From Porphyromonadaceae bacterium UBA3327 (GTDB taxonomy: Bacteria > Bacteroidota > Bacteroidia > Bacteroidales > Muribaculaceae), in the NCBI GenBank assembly GCA_002361155.1, contig DERZ01000044.1, positions 1-19,975 of the forward strand: DNA of 19,975 nt, given 5' to 3'. The translations under genes and the position numbers were made by a program. Below, in pieces: positions 6,786 to 15,035 of the stretch (the first letter of the stretch is position 1; each line of letters starts with the position of its first letter). Under the pieces are notes generated by a model, which ran no database searches, was not told where the DNA came from, and saw nothing but the letters and a program-made list of their open reading frames with translations.

Positions 6786-9700
6786 TCAGTTGGCTTTCAT
6801 ACGCACGAAGCAGGCATCGGATTTTGCATTGGCGTTGTCTTTTTTATAAACATTATTTTCCGATATGTAATTCACGTCGTATGTGAAAAAATTGATATCA
6901 AGGCCCACACCGTTATCGTCGCTTTTAATTACGTTTCCAGTGGCGGAGTCATGGATGGTTCCTCCTGAAATCATGGATTTAGCCCAATAGATGGCTCCCT
7001 GTCTCATATATAAGTCATAAAACAGGGGAGAATATGGAATCAGGTAGTCGGGGAAATTCCCTGTCCGTCCACATGAATATCGTAATATTCCGGTTTCAAT
7101 GTTGACATCATTGCCGCGTCGATGACCATAACCGGATCTTCCGAGAGGGAAGAAAATACTCCTTGTGTTGTTTTCAGGATCATTCATGAATGCGTCTGAG
7201 CCTCCGGGATTCCAATGATACGCGAACAGTCCCCTCATGCCTCGTTTGCCGCAGTCGGAATCTTCATAATAATAACCGTAGGCATCTTCAATATTGTCAG
7301 CTGTTCTTGTTGCGCCGTCCGCATACAATACTCCGAAAGCGAATTCAATATATGGATTCATATATAGCTTGTCATAATCGGTCATCTCTACAATGTCTGA
7401 AGACGAAGGAAAATTTTCACGTCCGTCGAAATTTGCCCAAGGAGTCCTGACATCCGCAGACGCTCCTTCGGGTGTACAGAGATACAGACTTTGCTGCCAT
7501 GTGGGAAATGATGATGGAATTCCTGTACTGTTGTTGTATTCATTATTGACAGGATGGATCGCGTCATTGATATTTCCCCGTTTGAACATGGAACCTTCAT
7601 CGCGGGGATCATGGTCAACAGATGCGAGGGCATTGTGACGCAGATTCGAAATTCTCCATTTGGTTCCTGCAAGTTCCTGGGGTTCATAACCCTGCCGCAC
7701 AAGGATGAGATGCACACACGTATAGTTGTTGTATCTTATGCGTACAACCGCGCTCCTGACATTGTTGTCAAGATTCATCTTGTTGAAATTTATGTCGAAG
7801 GTCACGGGCGTGTCGGTCGAACCCCATATCACCTTGTGCCGTCCGTTAAGCTTGATGAAATCGTCATGGCCGATAACCTCCGCCATCCATGGTCCGCGGG
7901 AACTGATTTTATAGAATTTTGTACTGTATGCGCTCTCAAGTTCCATCAGGTCGACCTTGAATGAATCGTTGTTTCCGGCTTTCCTGTAGATGCCTGTCGG
8001 ATTCACTACGCGCTTTACCTGCACCACACGGATAATCTGGGAATCGGTCGTGACATGTTTCTTGCTGGTTTTATCCCGAAGATATACTGTAAGCCGTATG
8101 AAGGCGGTTCTGGTATGACCCATGAATGGATTGCTGCCGGAATACGACGTGCTCTTCACAAGGCTTTTCGCTCTTGTGAACATAGGAATATTTATGTCAT
8201 AACCGCCTGTAGCCCTGTCAATCCTCATTTTATAGGCTTCTTTCCCGGTATTGCTTATATCTGACGGATCCTCTTTCTCCCCATCGAAATAATATACTCT
8301 CTTACCGCGGTCGCGGCCGTCTCCTTTGCCGTTTATTCCATAATAATAGTCATCGTTCAGTGACTTGTTTCTTGCGTCCGTATAATTCCATGTTCCTCCG
8401 GTATCCTCGGTCGTAAGATTTGTCTTGTCGGCCTCCCACAGCGACAGGAACCCGTTCCCGAGATACTTATGGCGTGGTTTATTATCCTTATCTGTAACAG
8501 TCTTGTTTCTGGTGAAATCATCAGTCAGGCTATAGTTGTAGCCGCCTCCTGCGCGCGGAGTCTGTTCGCTGACGGCATTGCTTGCATAGCCTTCGTCTCC
8601 GTCCGGCCACCAGTTGTTGCCCACCACTTCGGCATCAGCCCGATACACCTCCCAGTTGTCATTTTCAGGCGTATACTTGAATGGGATGGTGGAGGAGTGG
8701 TTGTAGAGATAGGATATGAAGTAGGGGTCGCGGACCTGGAAGCCTTCCTTCTCCTTGTACTCTATGTGCCAGTCATAGTCATTGCCTCTGCCGCGTACCT
8801 TCAGCGTCAGTTTGTAGTGGTAGTTGCGCTCGGTGTCGAAGTTTATCTTCGTGTCCTTGCCCAGCATGAAGCGGTAGAAGATGCGGCCCTTCGAAGTCTC
8901 GAGCGAGGTATGGTAGTCGTAATATCCTTCCACCTCGATGTAGCTGCCGTACTTCATCCGGTCTTTTTCCTCATCCTTGCCGTCAACGGAACCGTCCGGA
9001 TATGTCCCCGGTTTCATTTCCTTGTCATTCGTGCCCTCTATTCCTTCTCCCTGCATATTCTCGAACAGATAGAGAGCCGGCGCAGTCTCGGAGTGGTAGT
9101 CGGCCACCTTGTTGCCGAGGCTGTCGGTAAACTCATGAAGGGCGTTATGACCCTTCGAGATATAGGGCCATTTCAGATAATCGGATTCCCTGGAGTAGAG
9201 AATGCGCGTACCGTTGCCGTCGGGACGGTAATTGTTGTGTGGATAGTCTCCGTAAGTCTCGCCCCTGTTCTTGATCATCTCCGCATCTGTCTTGATTTCG
9301 TTGCGCATACCGAGTCTGCAGCTCTTCGCGATGTCGTGTACCGTGGCCTGTTTGAAATAGACGTATGTATTTTCAAGCAGCCCCGAGCCGTCGAAGTCGA
9401 TCGTTATTTTAGAGGCGCATCGGCGCAACCATGAGTGGCACACGATGTCGGGCCGGTTGATGGCGATGGTCTTATAGAGTGGATTGGAGTCCGGATTGTC
9501 GTTGTCCGGAGTGCTGACGGCACTGCCGCGTCCGTCGGTGAAGACACCGAACATCTGGCTGTTGTTAAGCACATTGTCGTTATCCCAGTCCACCGAGATG
9601 GCGAGAAGGTCCTTGACAGTTGCATACTGCCCCGCGAATTCGGTCTGCATGGCCTCGAGAGAGGAGCCGCGCGTGCCGTCGGCGCCGATCTTGCCTATGT

Positions 9701-10127
9701 TGGCGAGCGCATACATGTAGTAGCGTCCGTATGTGATGTCTTTGAGGGTGAACGTGGCGCGTTGCGTCATGGCCTCGGCCGGGTTCTTATTGGAGGCCGA
9801 AAGCGAGTCCCGTTTCACGGGGGTGACTGACAGTTCGTCCCTGGTGTAATAGCGATAACCATTCTTGCCGGGAAGAAGGTTTCCCTCTCTGTCATATATC
9901 AGCACCAGCAGGTCATCTATATTCGCGAGGTGGTTGCCGGGCACATTGGTCTGGAACGAACGCACCTCCATTGCCGAGAAAGGAGTGAAATCCACCTCCA
10001 CGGCTATATCGGTTTCCCCCTCGGGAATGAAGCCGTTGTCATCAAGCAAATCGTCCACGCAGGAAACCGCGCAGAAAGAGAACATAGCGACAATCGCTGT
10101 ATATAGATATTTCGATATATTATTCAT
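6786..10127 (-). CDS. Large DUF4906-type fimbrial lipoprotein, probable tip adhesin
   Basis: This 1113-residue protein is the last gene of the fimbrial operon. A lipoprotein signal ends at C23 (AVSC). The N-terminal part (about 35-260) resembles a Mfa/FimA-type fimbrillin domain, with predicted strands such as DDLLVLIYD (71-79). Residues around 400-460 fit the DUF4906 pattern as I remember it. A BACON-like Ig domain seems to span about 705-815, with PWMAEV near 746 and the closing strand HLILVRQG at 806-813. The C-terminal 300 residues start with TKWRISNL (822-829), contain IFFPLGRSGYGHR (991-1003) and end in CFVRMK. They recall the C-type-lectin-like FISUMP/DUF1566 domains that end many Bacteroidetes surface proteins. 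That last assignment is inference. It overlaps the previous gene by 8 bases. The 3' half is visibly richer in A/T than the 5' half. Confidence 0.8.
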   Translation of the reverse strand: MNNISKYLYTAIVAMFSFCAVSCVDDLLDDNGFIPEGETDIAVEVDFTPFSAMEVRSFQTNVPGNHLANIDDLLVLIYDREGNLLPGKNGYRYYTRDELSVTPVKRDSLSASNKNPAEAMTQRATFTLKDITYGRYYMYALANIGKIGADGTRGSSLEAMQTEFAGQYATVKDLLAISVDWDNDNVLNNSQMFGVFTDGRGSAVSTPDNDNPDSNPLYKTIAINRPDIVCHSWLRRCASKITIDFDGSGLLENTYVYFKQATVHDIAKSCRLGMRNEIKTDAEMIKNRGETYGDYPHNNYRPDGNGTRILYSRESDYLKWPYISKGHNALHEFTDSLGNKVADYHSETAPALYLFENMQGEGIEGTNDKEMKPGTYPDGSVDGKDEEKDRMKYGSYIEVEGYYDYHTSLETSKGRIFYRFMLGKDTKINFDTERNYHYKLTLKVRGRGNDYDWHIEYKEKEGFQVRDPYFISYLYNHSSTIPFKYTPENDNWEVYRADAEVVGNNWWPDGDEGYASNAVSEQTPRAGGGYNYSLTDDFTRNKTVTDKDNKPRHKYLGNGFLSLWEADKTNLTTEDTGGTWNYTDARNKSLNDDYYYGINGKGDGRDRGKRVYYFDGEKEDPSDISNTGKEAYKMRIDRATGGYDINIPMFTRAKSLVKSTSYSGSNPFMGHTRTAFIRLTVYLRDKTSKKHVTTDSQIIRVVQVKRVVNPTGIYRKAGNNDSFKVDLMELESAYSTKFYKISSRGPWMAEVIGHDDFIKLNGRHKVIWGSTDTPVTFDINFNKMNLDNNVRSAVVRIRYNNYTCVHLILVRQGYEPQELAGTKWRISNLRHNALASVDHDPRDEGSMFKRGNINDAIHPVNNEYNNSTGIPSSFPTWQQSLYLCTPEGASADVRTPWANFDGRENFPSSSDIVEMTDYDKLYMNPYIEFAFGVLYADGATRTADNIEDAYGYYYEDSDCGKRGMRGLFAYHWNPGGSDAFMNDPENNTRSIFFPLGRSGYGHRRGNDVNIETGILRYSCGRTGNFPDYLIPYSPLFYDLYMRQGAIYWAKSMISGGTIHDSATGNVIKSDDNGVGLDINFFTYDVNYISENNVYKKDNANAKSDACFVRMKAN

Positions 10128-12006
10128 TTCTTTCCAATTCTTCTTCAGAAGGCCTTACGTATGCCGCCGCTGTTTCGGCGGTGTATTCCGGTATGAGGAT
10201 TTTTCCGTTACGGTACTTGAGTTGCAGTATAAATATATCTTTTCCGTCGGCATCCGTACCGGTCTTATGCTTTACAAGATAAGTATTGGTCCATTTGTCC
10301 ATCGAGGAACTTGCCTTGAACTGATAGCCGTTGGCCTGCAGTATGGAGTCGCCTGCGGCATCAAGGCGTGAGAATGATGGATTCCCTTTGTCATCGTATG
10401 ATACGATCATGTGACAGCCGATAGGAGTCTTGTCGGTGTAGCCGTTCCGTTTGTGGAATGCGGCGGTCAGCTTCACGAAGAGCGGCCGTTCGTTCACAGG
10501 ATGATCATGTAATGAATCCTGAGGCTTCCGGTCTTCCTCGGCTTTTGTGTTGTTGCGGACAATAATCATGTTGCCGCCGGCGTGGTCTTTCTCGAAGTAA
10601 TACTCCGAGTCGTGTTCGTCATCACCATGGATCCAGTCGCGGTAGATGCGCTCCACGCAGAGGAAAGAGCCATCAAGGTACTGTTTGACAATCTCGTCAC
10701 CGTCGATATCCTCATGTATATACTCCCGGGTGTCGCCGTCTATGCCATAGCGGGGATTGTCTGCCCAGAAAGTATCGTTGTCTTCATGCCAGCGTATCAG
10801 GTTTCCGTCTTTGTCGCGCTCCAGTCCGAAGAAAGGCTCGAGCTTCTGCTCGGCGTAGGGCTGCACGCAGGCCACGGCGGAGATTCCTTTGGGAGTCAGG
10901 GTAAACTGAACCACCACATGAGTGTTGCGGGGGAGTTCGGTCATTTCCTTTATTTCCGAAGGTTTCTCCGGATAGAACCAGTCGAGTTTTCGCCATGGGG
11001 TCTGCACGCCGTTGATCACTACCGATACCTTGTAGACATCCTCGATAATCTTGTCACCTTCGGTATGGGTGCCGGCCAGACGGGATCCCTCCGTGAAATA
11101 CAGTGAGCGCGGGATACGGTATCCCGGTTGTTTCGAGGGGATGGGTATACCGATTTTCTCGCGTACCTCGCGGAATTTTGTCTCTCGGGGGGTGTGGTAG
11201 GCAGTGGGACGGTACATATTGTCATCCTTGTTGTCCATATTATAGCCGGCGACCACCGGGAACAGAAACTCACGGTCAGATTCACCTCTCAGATATATGG
11301 AGTCGAGGCTGACCGGAAGGTTTGTCTCGTTGTTGAAGAGGAATGTGTACTTTACGGCGGCGCGGTGCACATACAGTGTTGCGGAGTATGGCTCTTCGTA
11401 TGCCTCGCCTACGTTGAAATGCTCGATATTGGTCATCGGCAGCAGACGTTTGGAGTTGTCGTTCCAGTCCGGCTTATGCTTGTCGGCCATGAGCACGAGA
11501 TTCTTCATCGCTGTCTCGTCGATGTCGCTCCCCGCGGTGAGTGAGCCGAGCAGTTCGGCCGGGTCGGTCACATCCCCCTCAAGGGAGAAGGCTTCTTCAT
11601 TGGCTATCAGATATATGGTCTTGCGGTCGTTGCCTACCACATGCACCTTGTCGGTGGTATGTGAAGATACCTGGCCGAGATTGTCGAAGAACAGGTTGTG
11701 CTCCACCATACCTGCTCCGTTGGCTATGATGACGCGAAGGGTGCGCATCAGTTCGCCGGTCTCCGGACCGTAGTAATCATCGGGGGTTACGGTTACTCCG
11801 CGGGTGGGAGAGGAGGTGCCGATGCCGGGAGTTCCCTTGCGGCTTGTGGCTATGTTGAGGATCAGTGTCGCCTTACCGTCGGAGGGCGTGCGGGTATCGT
11901 CGTCCATAACCAGACTGCAACCCGTCAGCGACATCATCAGAATCAATGCCGGCAGAACCGCGGTACGAACCAGTATGTCAATCCTTGTCCGTTTCATAAG
12001 TTTCAA
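10120..12006 (-). CDS. FimA/Mfa-like fimbrial lipoprotein, accessory or tip subunit
   Basis: A 628-residue lipoprotein with its lipobox cysteine at C30 (LTGC). The N-terminal domain resembles a fimbrillin, with an early SPTRG (66-70) where an arginine-specific cut could free the donor strand, then a strand LRVIIANG (89-96). PYAEQKLEPFFGLERD, at about residues 380-395, is the kind of conserved segment seen near the middle of this superfamily. The C-terminal 200 residues are rich in Asp and Glu. It begins 12 bases after the anchor gene and overlaps the next gene by 8 bases, which implies coupled translation and a stoichiometric complex with the DUF4906-type protein. Compared with P. gingivalis it occupies the place of the accessory subunits (Mfa3-5 or FimC-E), but I cannot assign it to one of them. 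Confidence 0.75.
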   Translation of the reverse strand: MKLMKRTRIDILVRTAVLPALILMMSLTGCSLVMDDDTRTPSDGKATLILNIATSRKGTPGIGTSSPTRGVTVTPDDYYGPETGELMRTLRVIIANGAGMVEHNLFFDNLGQVSSHTTDKVHVVGNDRKTIYLIANEEAFSLEGDVTDPAELLGSLTAGSDIDETAMKNLVLMADKHKPDWNDNSKRLLPMTNIEHFNVGEAYEEPYSATLYVHRAAVKYTFLFNNETNLPVSLDSIYLRGESDREFLFPVVAGYNMDNKDDNMYRPTAYHTPRETKFREVREKIGIPIPSKQPGYRIPRSLYFTEGSRLAGTHTEGDKIIEDVYKVSVVINGVQTPWRKLDWFYPEKPSEIKEMTELPRNTHVVVQFTLTPKGISAVACVQPYAEQKLEPFFGLERDKDGNLIRWHEDNDTFWADNPRYGIDGDTREYIHEDIDGDEIVKQYLDGSFLCVERIYRDWIHGDDEHDSEYYFEKDHAGGNMIIVRNNTKAEEDRKPQDSLHDHPVNERPLFVKLTAAFHKRNGYTDKTPIGCHMIVSYDDKGNPSFSRLDAAGDSILQANGYQFKASSSMDKWTNTYLVKHKTGTDADGKDIFILQLKYRNGKILIPEYTAETAAAYVRPSEEELERNE

Positions 12007-12018
12007 ATCTCTTAATTC

Positions 12019-13089
12019 TTAGATCTCGGTGTCCTGCGGCGGTACCACCATCCAGGCGTTGACGTAGATATATGCGTCGATCCAGCGCATTTCGTCGTCA
12101 AGGAAGAACACCATCGAGTAGTCATCCTGACGGTCGAGATACTCCTGGTCCGGCATGTCTTCATAGTGGCCTTTCACGAGCAGCGAGTAGTCGATCACCG
12201 GCACTCGCGCCACAATGTCATCGTCCTTGTCGGTGGCACGGGCCTTGTCGGCCTGCGGTTTCCTGCGGATGGTGAGCCACATCTTGCGGTCGGCCATCAT
12301 GCGCCCGACGGTGAAGTCGGCGATGGCGGCTGAGAATTTTGAAGCTTCCGCATCGTCAGGTACGAAACCGGTGGCGAGACCGGGACGAACGCGCCACGGA
12401 CGGTAGGTGAGAGTCTCGTCCTCCGTCAGCCGGTTGTTATGGTCCATCACGCCGTTGGCTTCCTCGATTTCGTAGGTGAAGAGGTCCGGGTCCACCGTCT
12501 CGCCGCTGAGGTGCTGAAGCACCACGTGGATGTCGTTGGTGTTCTTCATAAGCCGGACGGTCTGCACGTGGGTACCCCACGATTTTGGGAATTCCCTCGG
12601 CTCATATTCGAAATCGAGGTCTTTGTAAAGACGGTTGAGGTCGGCGGTCACCAGTCCTTCCCCGGCGCGGTTGATACGCGCGGTGAGGTGTTTGTCCTCG
12701 GTGCCGGTCCCCATGGTGAAGTGCGGAGAGCCGTTGTGTCCGTCGCCGGCCCAGGCAAGAAGCTTGTAGCTGCCAGGCTCGAGTCCTTCGATGTCCATCA
12801 TGTATCCCTCCTGACGCACCGCGTCGGAGTCGTCGGTCTTTTGCCAGACCACCTTTCCTGTGGCGGGGTCTATCACATAGAGGGTCACGGCATTCACTTC
12901 GTTGGCGAATGCGTCGGCCTTCTTCAGGTTGTAGTCATAGCGGAAGCGGACCTTGTATACAGGGTCGCAGTCGTCGTCATGGTCATAGATCATGCCGTTG
13001 CAGGATGTCAGGGTCAGGGTCGAGGCTATGATGGCGGCTTTGCCCGCGTGCCTGAACAGTTTTCTTAATATCGTTGCTGTAATAGTCAT
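12019..13089 (-). CDS. FimB/Mfa2-family fimbrial anchor subunit
   Basis: A 356-residue lipoprotein with the lipobox cysteine at C30 (LTSC). Directly after it comes the family's start pattern: an acidic segment, then YKVRFRYDYN (45-54), DAFANEV (59-65) and the strand VTLYVID (68-74). EPGSYKLLAWAGD at about 103-115 is another typical element. In P. gingivalis, Mfa2 and FimB sit at the base of the shaft, anchor it to the outer membrane and limit its length. The C-terminus ends with NAWMVVPPQ, close to the NGWRVV ending I associate with the family. The gene follows the major subunit after a 123-base gap that contains two hairpins. The family call is secure; the anchor role is by analogy. Confidence 0.9.
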   Translation of the reverse strand: MTITATILRKLFRHAGKAAIIASTLTLTSCNGMIYDHDDDCDPVYKVRFRYDYNLKKADAFANEVNAVTLYVIDPATGKVVWQKTDDSDAVRQEGYMMDIEGLEPGSYKLLAWAGDGHNGSPHFTMGTGTEDKHLTARINRAGEGLVTADLNRLYKDLDFEYEPREFPKSWGTHVQTVRLMKNTNDIHVVLQHLSGETVDPDLFTYEIEEANGVMDHNNRLTEDETLTYRPWRVRPGLATGFVPDDAEASKFSAAIADFTVGRMMADRKMWLTIRRKPQADKARATDKDDDIVARVPVIDYSLLVKGHYEDMPDQEYLDRQDDYSMVFFLDDEMRWIDAYIYVNAWMVVPPQDTEI

Positions 13090-13127
13090 TTTTCACTTGG
13101 CGTTAAAATGCTTGTCGGAGAGATTTT

Positions 13128-13183
13128 ACCGGAGGATATTTCTCCGGTCTGGTTCGGCACGCGCCGGTCAGGACCCGTGCCGA
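13128..13183 (-). promoter_or_regulatory. Two tandem hairpins between major and anchor subunit genes
   Basis: Bases 13154-13161 pair perfectly with 13176-13183 (8 bp, 14-base loop), and 13128-13134 pair with 13142-13148 (7 bp, 7-base loop). Both lie in the 123-base gap between the two genes. On the coding strand the second stem is followed by AAAATC, not a T run. The pair therefore looks more like an attenuating, processing or mRNA-protecting element than a full terminator. It could help give many copies of the major subunit per anchor. Confidence 0.5.
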
Positions 13184-13212
13184 TATTGCAGTTGTTATGA
13201 TATAAGTCTGGA

Positions 13213-15000
13213 TCAGAGGGGCACGTCGCTTGTCACGACTTTCCATGAAACTACCTTGATGGTCGCGCCGAGATACCAGCGGGGATCCTTCTGGTTCTCA
13301 TTTGGCTTGATTTCTCCCTCATTGGGTTTAAAGACGCCTGTTCCGAGTTTCTTTACCGAGGTCACGTTGACGGTGTATGCGTGGTTGCGGACAACTCCGA
13401 ACGATCCCTCATACCAGGTTGCAAGGTTATGTTTTTCATCCCATGTCCGGGTGTTGAGGTGCTCGATGGGGATATTGTAGTACATGCGCCCTCCCTGGAA
13501 CGCGTGGGTGGACTCTCCGGCGTTCGCAGCCTTAAGATCGGCGTTCAGAGTGGTTTCCGTGACGGCGTCATAATCCATTGTCGTGTTGTTGTAGGCATAG
13601 AGCTGGGCAGTGGGGAAGTCTTTGCCTTTCTCGACATAGACATGTTCGTTAGCGCCTCCGAGTCTGAAAATCTCCTTGCCGTCCTCCTGCGCGATCTGAT
13701 GGTACTTGTAGGGATCACCCTCGGTTCCGGCACCGGTACGGGTGTAGTAGTTCAGCTTGTTCTGACTGTTTACAATGTCGAGAATATATGCGATGAAACG
13801 CTCGTAGGTGAAATACATTCCGTTGTGCTCAACGAGGTTCAGGGCCTTCTTGTCCTTGTCCACAACAGTGGCCTTCACTAAAACGGATGTGACAAGACGC
13901 TGGTTAGGATGGGCCGGAGTTCCGGTAGAGAGGTTTGCCTTTGTCGATGTGTTCTCGTTGCAGTATGCCACCTGCCCTACGGTTTTGTTGTTGGGGTTGT
14001 CGAATGTGAAGAACCTGAGACCGCCTTCGGTCTGTTTGCCGTATCTTATCGACTGGCCCCAGAAACTGCGGTGGAAGGTGGGAACGTTCCATTTCCATCC
14101 GTTCACGTCGGTCAGCGATGTGGCCGAAGTCCAGTCGCCGAACTGCTTGCTGAGGTAAGTTTGTTCCTGGATGCCGCTGATATACCATCCGTCGATTTTC
14201 ACGTAGAGCTGGGTGCCCGCGGTGGGGTGGTCAGCATCGGGTTCCGTGACCTCTCCGTTGACATCGCCCATCACAGTGACATCCACGGGGAAGTACTCCT
14301 GGCCGGTGGGAGTGGTGAGCTTTACGCGTGCGGCGAGACGTTCCACATAGATTTCAACCGGCTTGCCGTTGGCGATAGCAGCCTCTTTGGTGGGGGAGAA
14401 ATTTGCGTTGGTGAGTTTGGTGGCGTACGGATACTTGTCGTGTTCGGCGGTGCCGTCGTAGTAGCTGGTTGTGGCCATCACGAAACCGTTCTCCTTGTCT
14501 GCTCCCCAGTTGGTGATATCCTTGCTGAATTCTTTGATCGTCTTGCCGGACATGTATGCGTCGGTGTACTGGGCGCCGCCGTTGAGGACGGTTATGACAT
14601 ATTCCGGAAGTACGCCGCCCTCCTTGAGATTGTCAAGGATTACCACGGCGTTGCCGTTGAACTCGATGCTTGGCTCTGTGCCGGTGGAGCCTTCGATACC
14701 GTCTTTCCAGATGGTGCTCTGTCCGTAATAGATGCCATCGCTGTTGAAGAAGAAGAATTTCGCGGAGTTGATGGAATTTTCGTTCTCCTTTCCATATTCG
14801 AGGTCATCCGTCGAGGGATTTCCGTCGTCAGTTCCCTCGCCCGCACGTGAGAGGTCTTCGGCTGCACGGAGCTGCACGTTCATATAAGCGCTCTCTCCGG
14901 TAAATACCGGTTCGTTCGACCCGGGTTCGTCGCTGGAGCATGCGGTCACGAGCATGGCCGTGGCTGCAAACGCAAGGGTGTACTTGAAAATGCTGTTCAT
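13213..15000 (-). CDS. Mfa1-family major fimbrial subunit
   Basis: This 595-residue lipoprotein should build the fimbrial shaft. The lipobox cysteine is C21 (VTAC), followed by the Asp/Glu-rich SSDEPG. At 50-54 the sequence LSRAG places an arginine (R52) near where gingipain Rgp cuts P. gingivalis Mfa1, so a similar processing step may trigger donor-strand polymerisation. The two-domain fimbrillin pattern is visible: strand-rich from 36, ERLAARVKL at about 225, the DGWYISG motif near 272, and the final IKVVSWKVV ending typical of Mfa1 proteins. The coding strand has an A/T-rich leader, favourable for strong translation in this phylum. It lies 35 bases after the DUF3868 gene and ahead of the anchor gene. 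The family call is secure; the processing site is inference. Confidence 0.92.
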   Translation of the reverse strand: MNSIFKYTLAFAATAMLVTACSSDEPGSNEPVFTGESAYMNVQLRAAEDLSRAGEGTDDGNPSTDDLEYGKENENSINSAKFFFFNSDGIYYGQSTIWKDGIEGSTGTEPSIEFNGNAVVILDNLKEGGVLPEYVITVLNGGAQYTDAYMSGKTIKEFSKDITNWGADKENGFVMATTSYYDGTAEHDKYPYATKLTNANFSPTKEAAIANGKPVEIYVERLAARVKLTTPTGQEYFPVDVTVMGDVNGEVTEPDADHPTAGTQLYVKIDGWYISGIQEQTYLSKQFGDWTSATSLTDVNGWKWNVPTFHRSFWGQSIRYGKQTEGGLRFFTFDNPNNKTVGQVAYCNENTSTKANLSTGTPAHPNQRLVTSVLVKATVVDKDKKALNLVEHNGMYFTYERFIAYILDIVNSQNKLNYYTRTGAGTEGDPYKYHQIAQEDGKEIFRLGGANEHVYVEKGKDFPTAQLYAYNNTTMDYDAVTETTLNADLKAANAGESTHAFQGGRMYYNIPIEHLNTRTWDEKHNLATWYEGSFGVVRNHAYTVNVTSVKKLGTGVFKPNEGEIKPNENQKDPRWYLGATIKVVSWKVVTSDVPL

Positions 15001-15035
15001 TATAAAAAATGTTATGTTTGGTTATTTATTTCTAT

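Noticed and set aside
8469..9434. Open frame of 321 codons on the plus strand, and similar ones at 13909-14850, 15009-15995 and 5037-5801
   Set aside because: They lie opposite well-supported genes and show no recognisable domain; long antisense frames are expected in this G+C-rich coding sequence.
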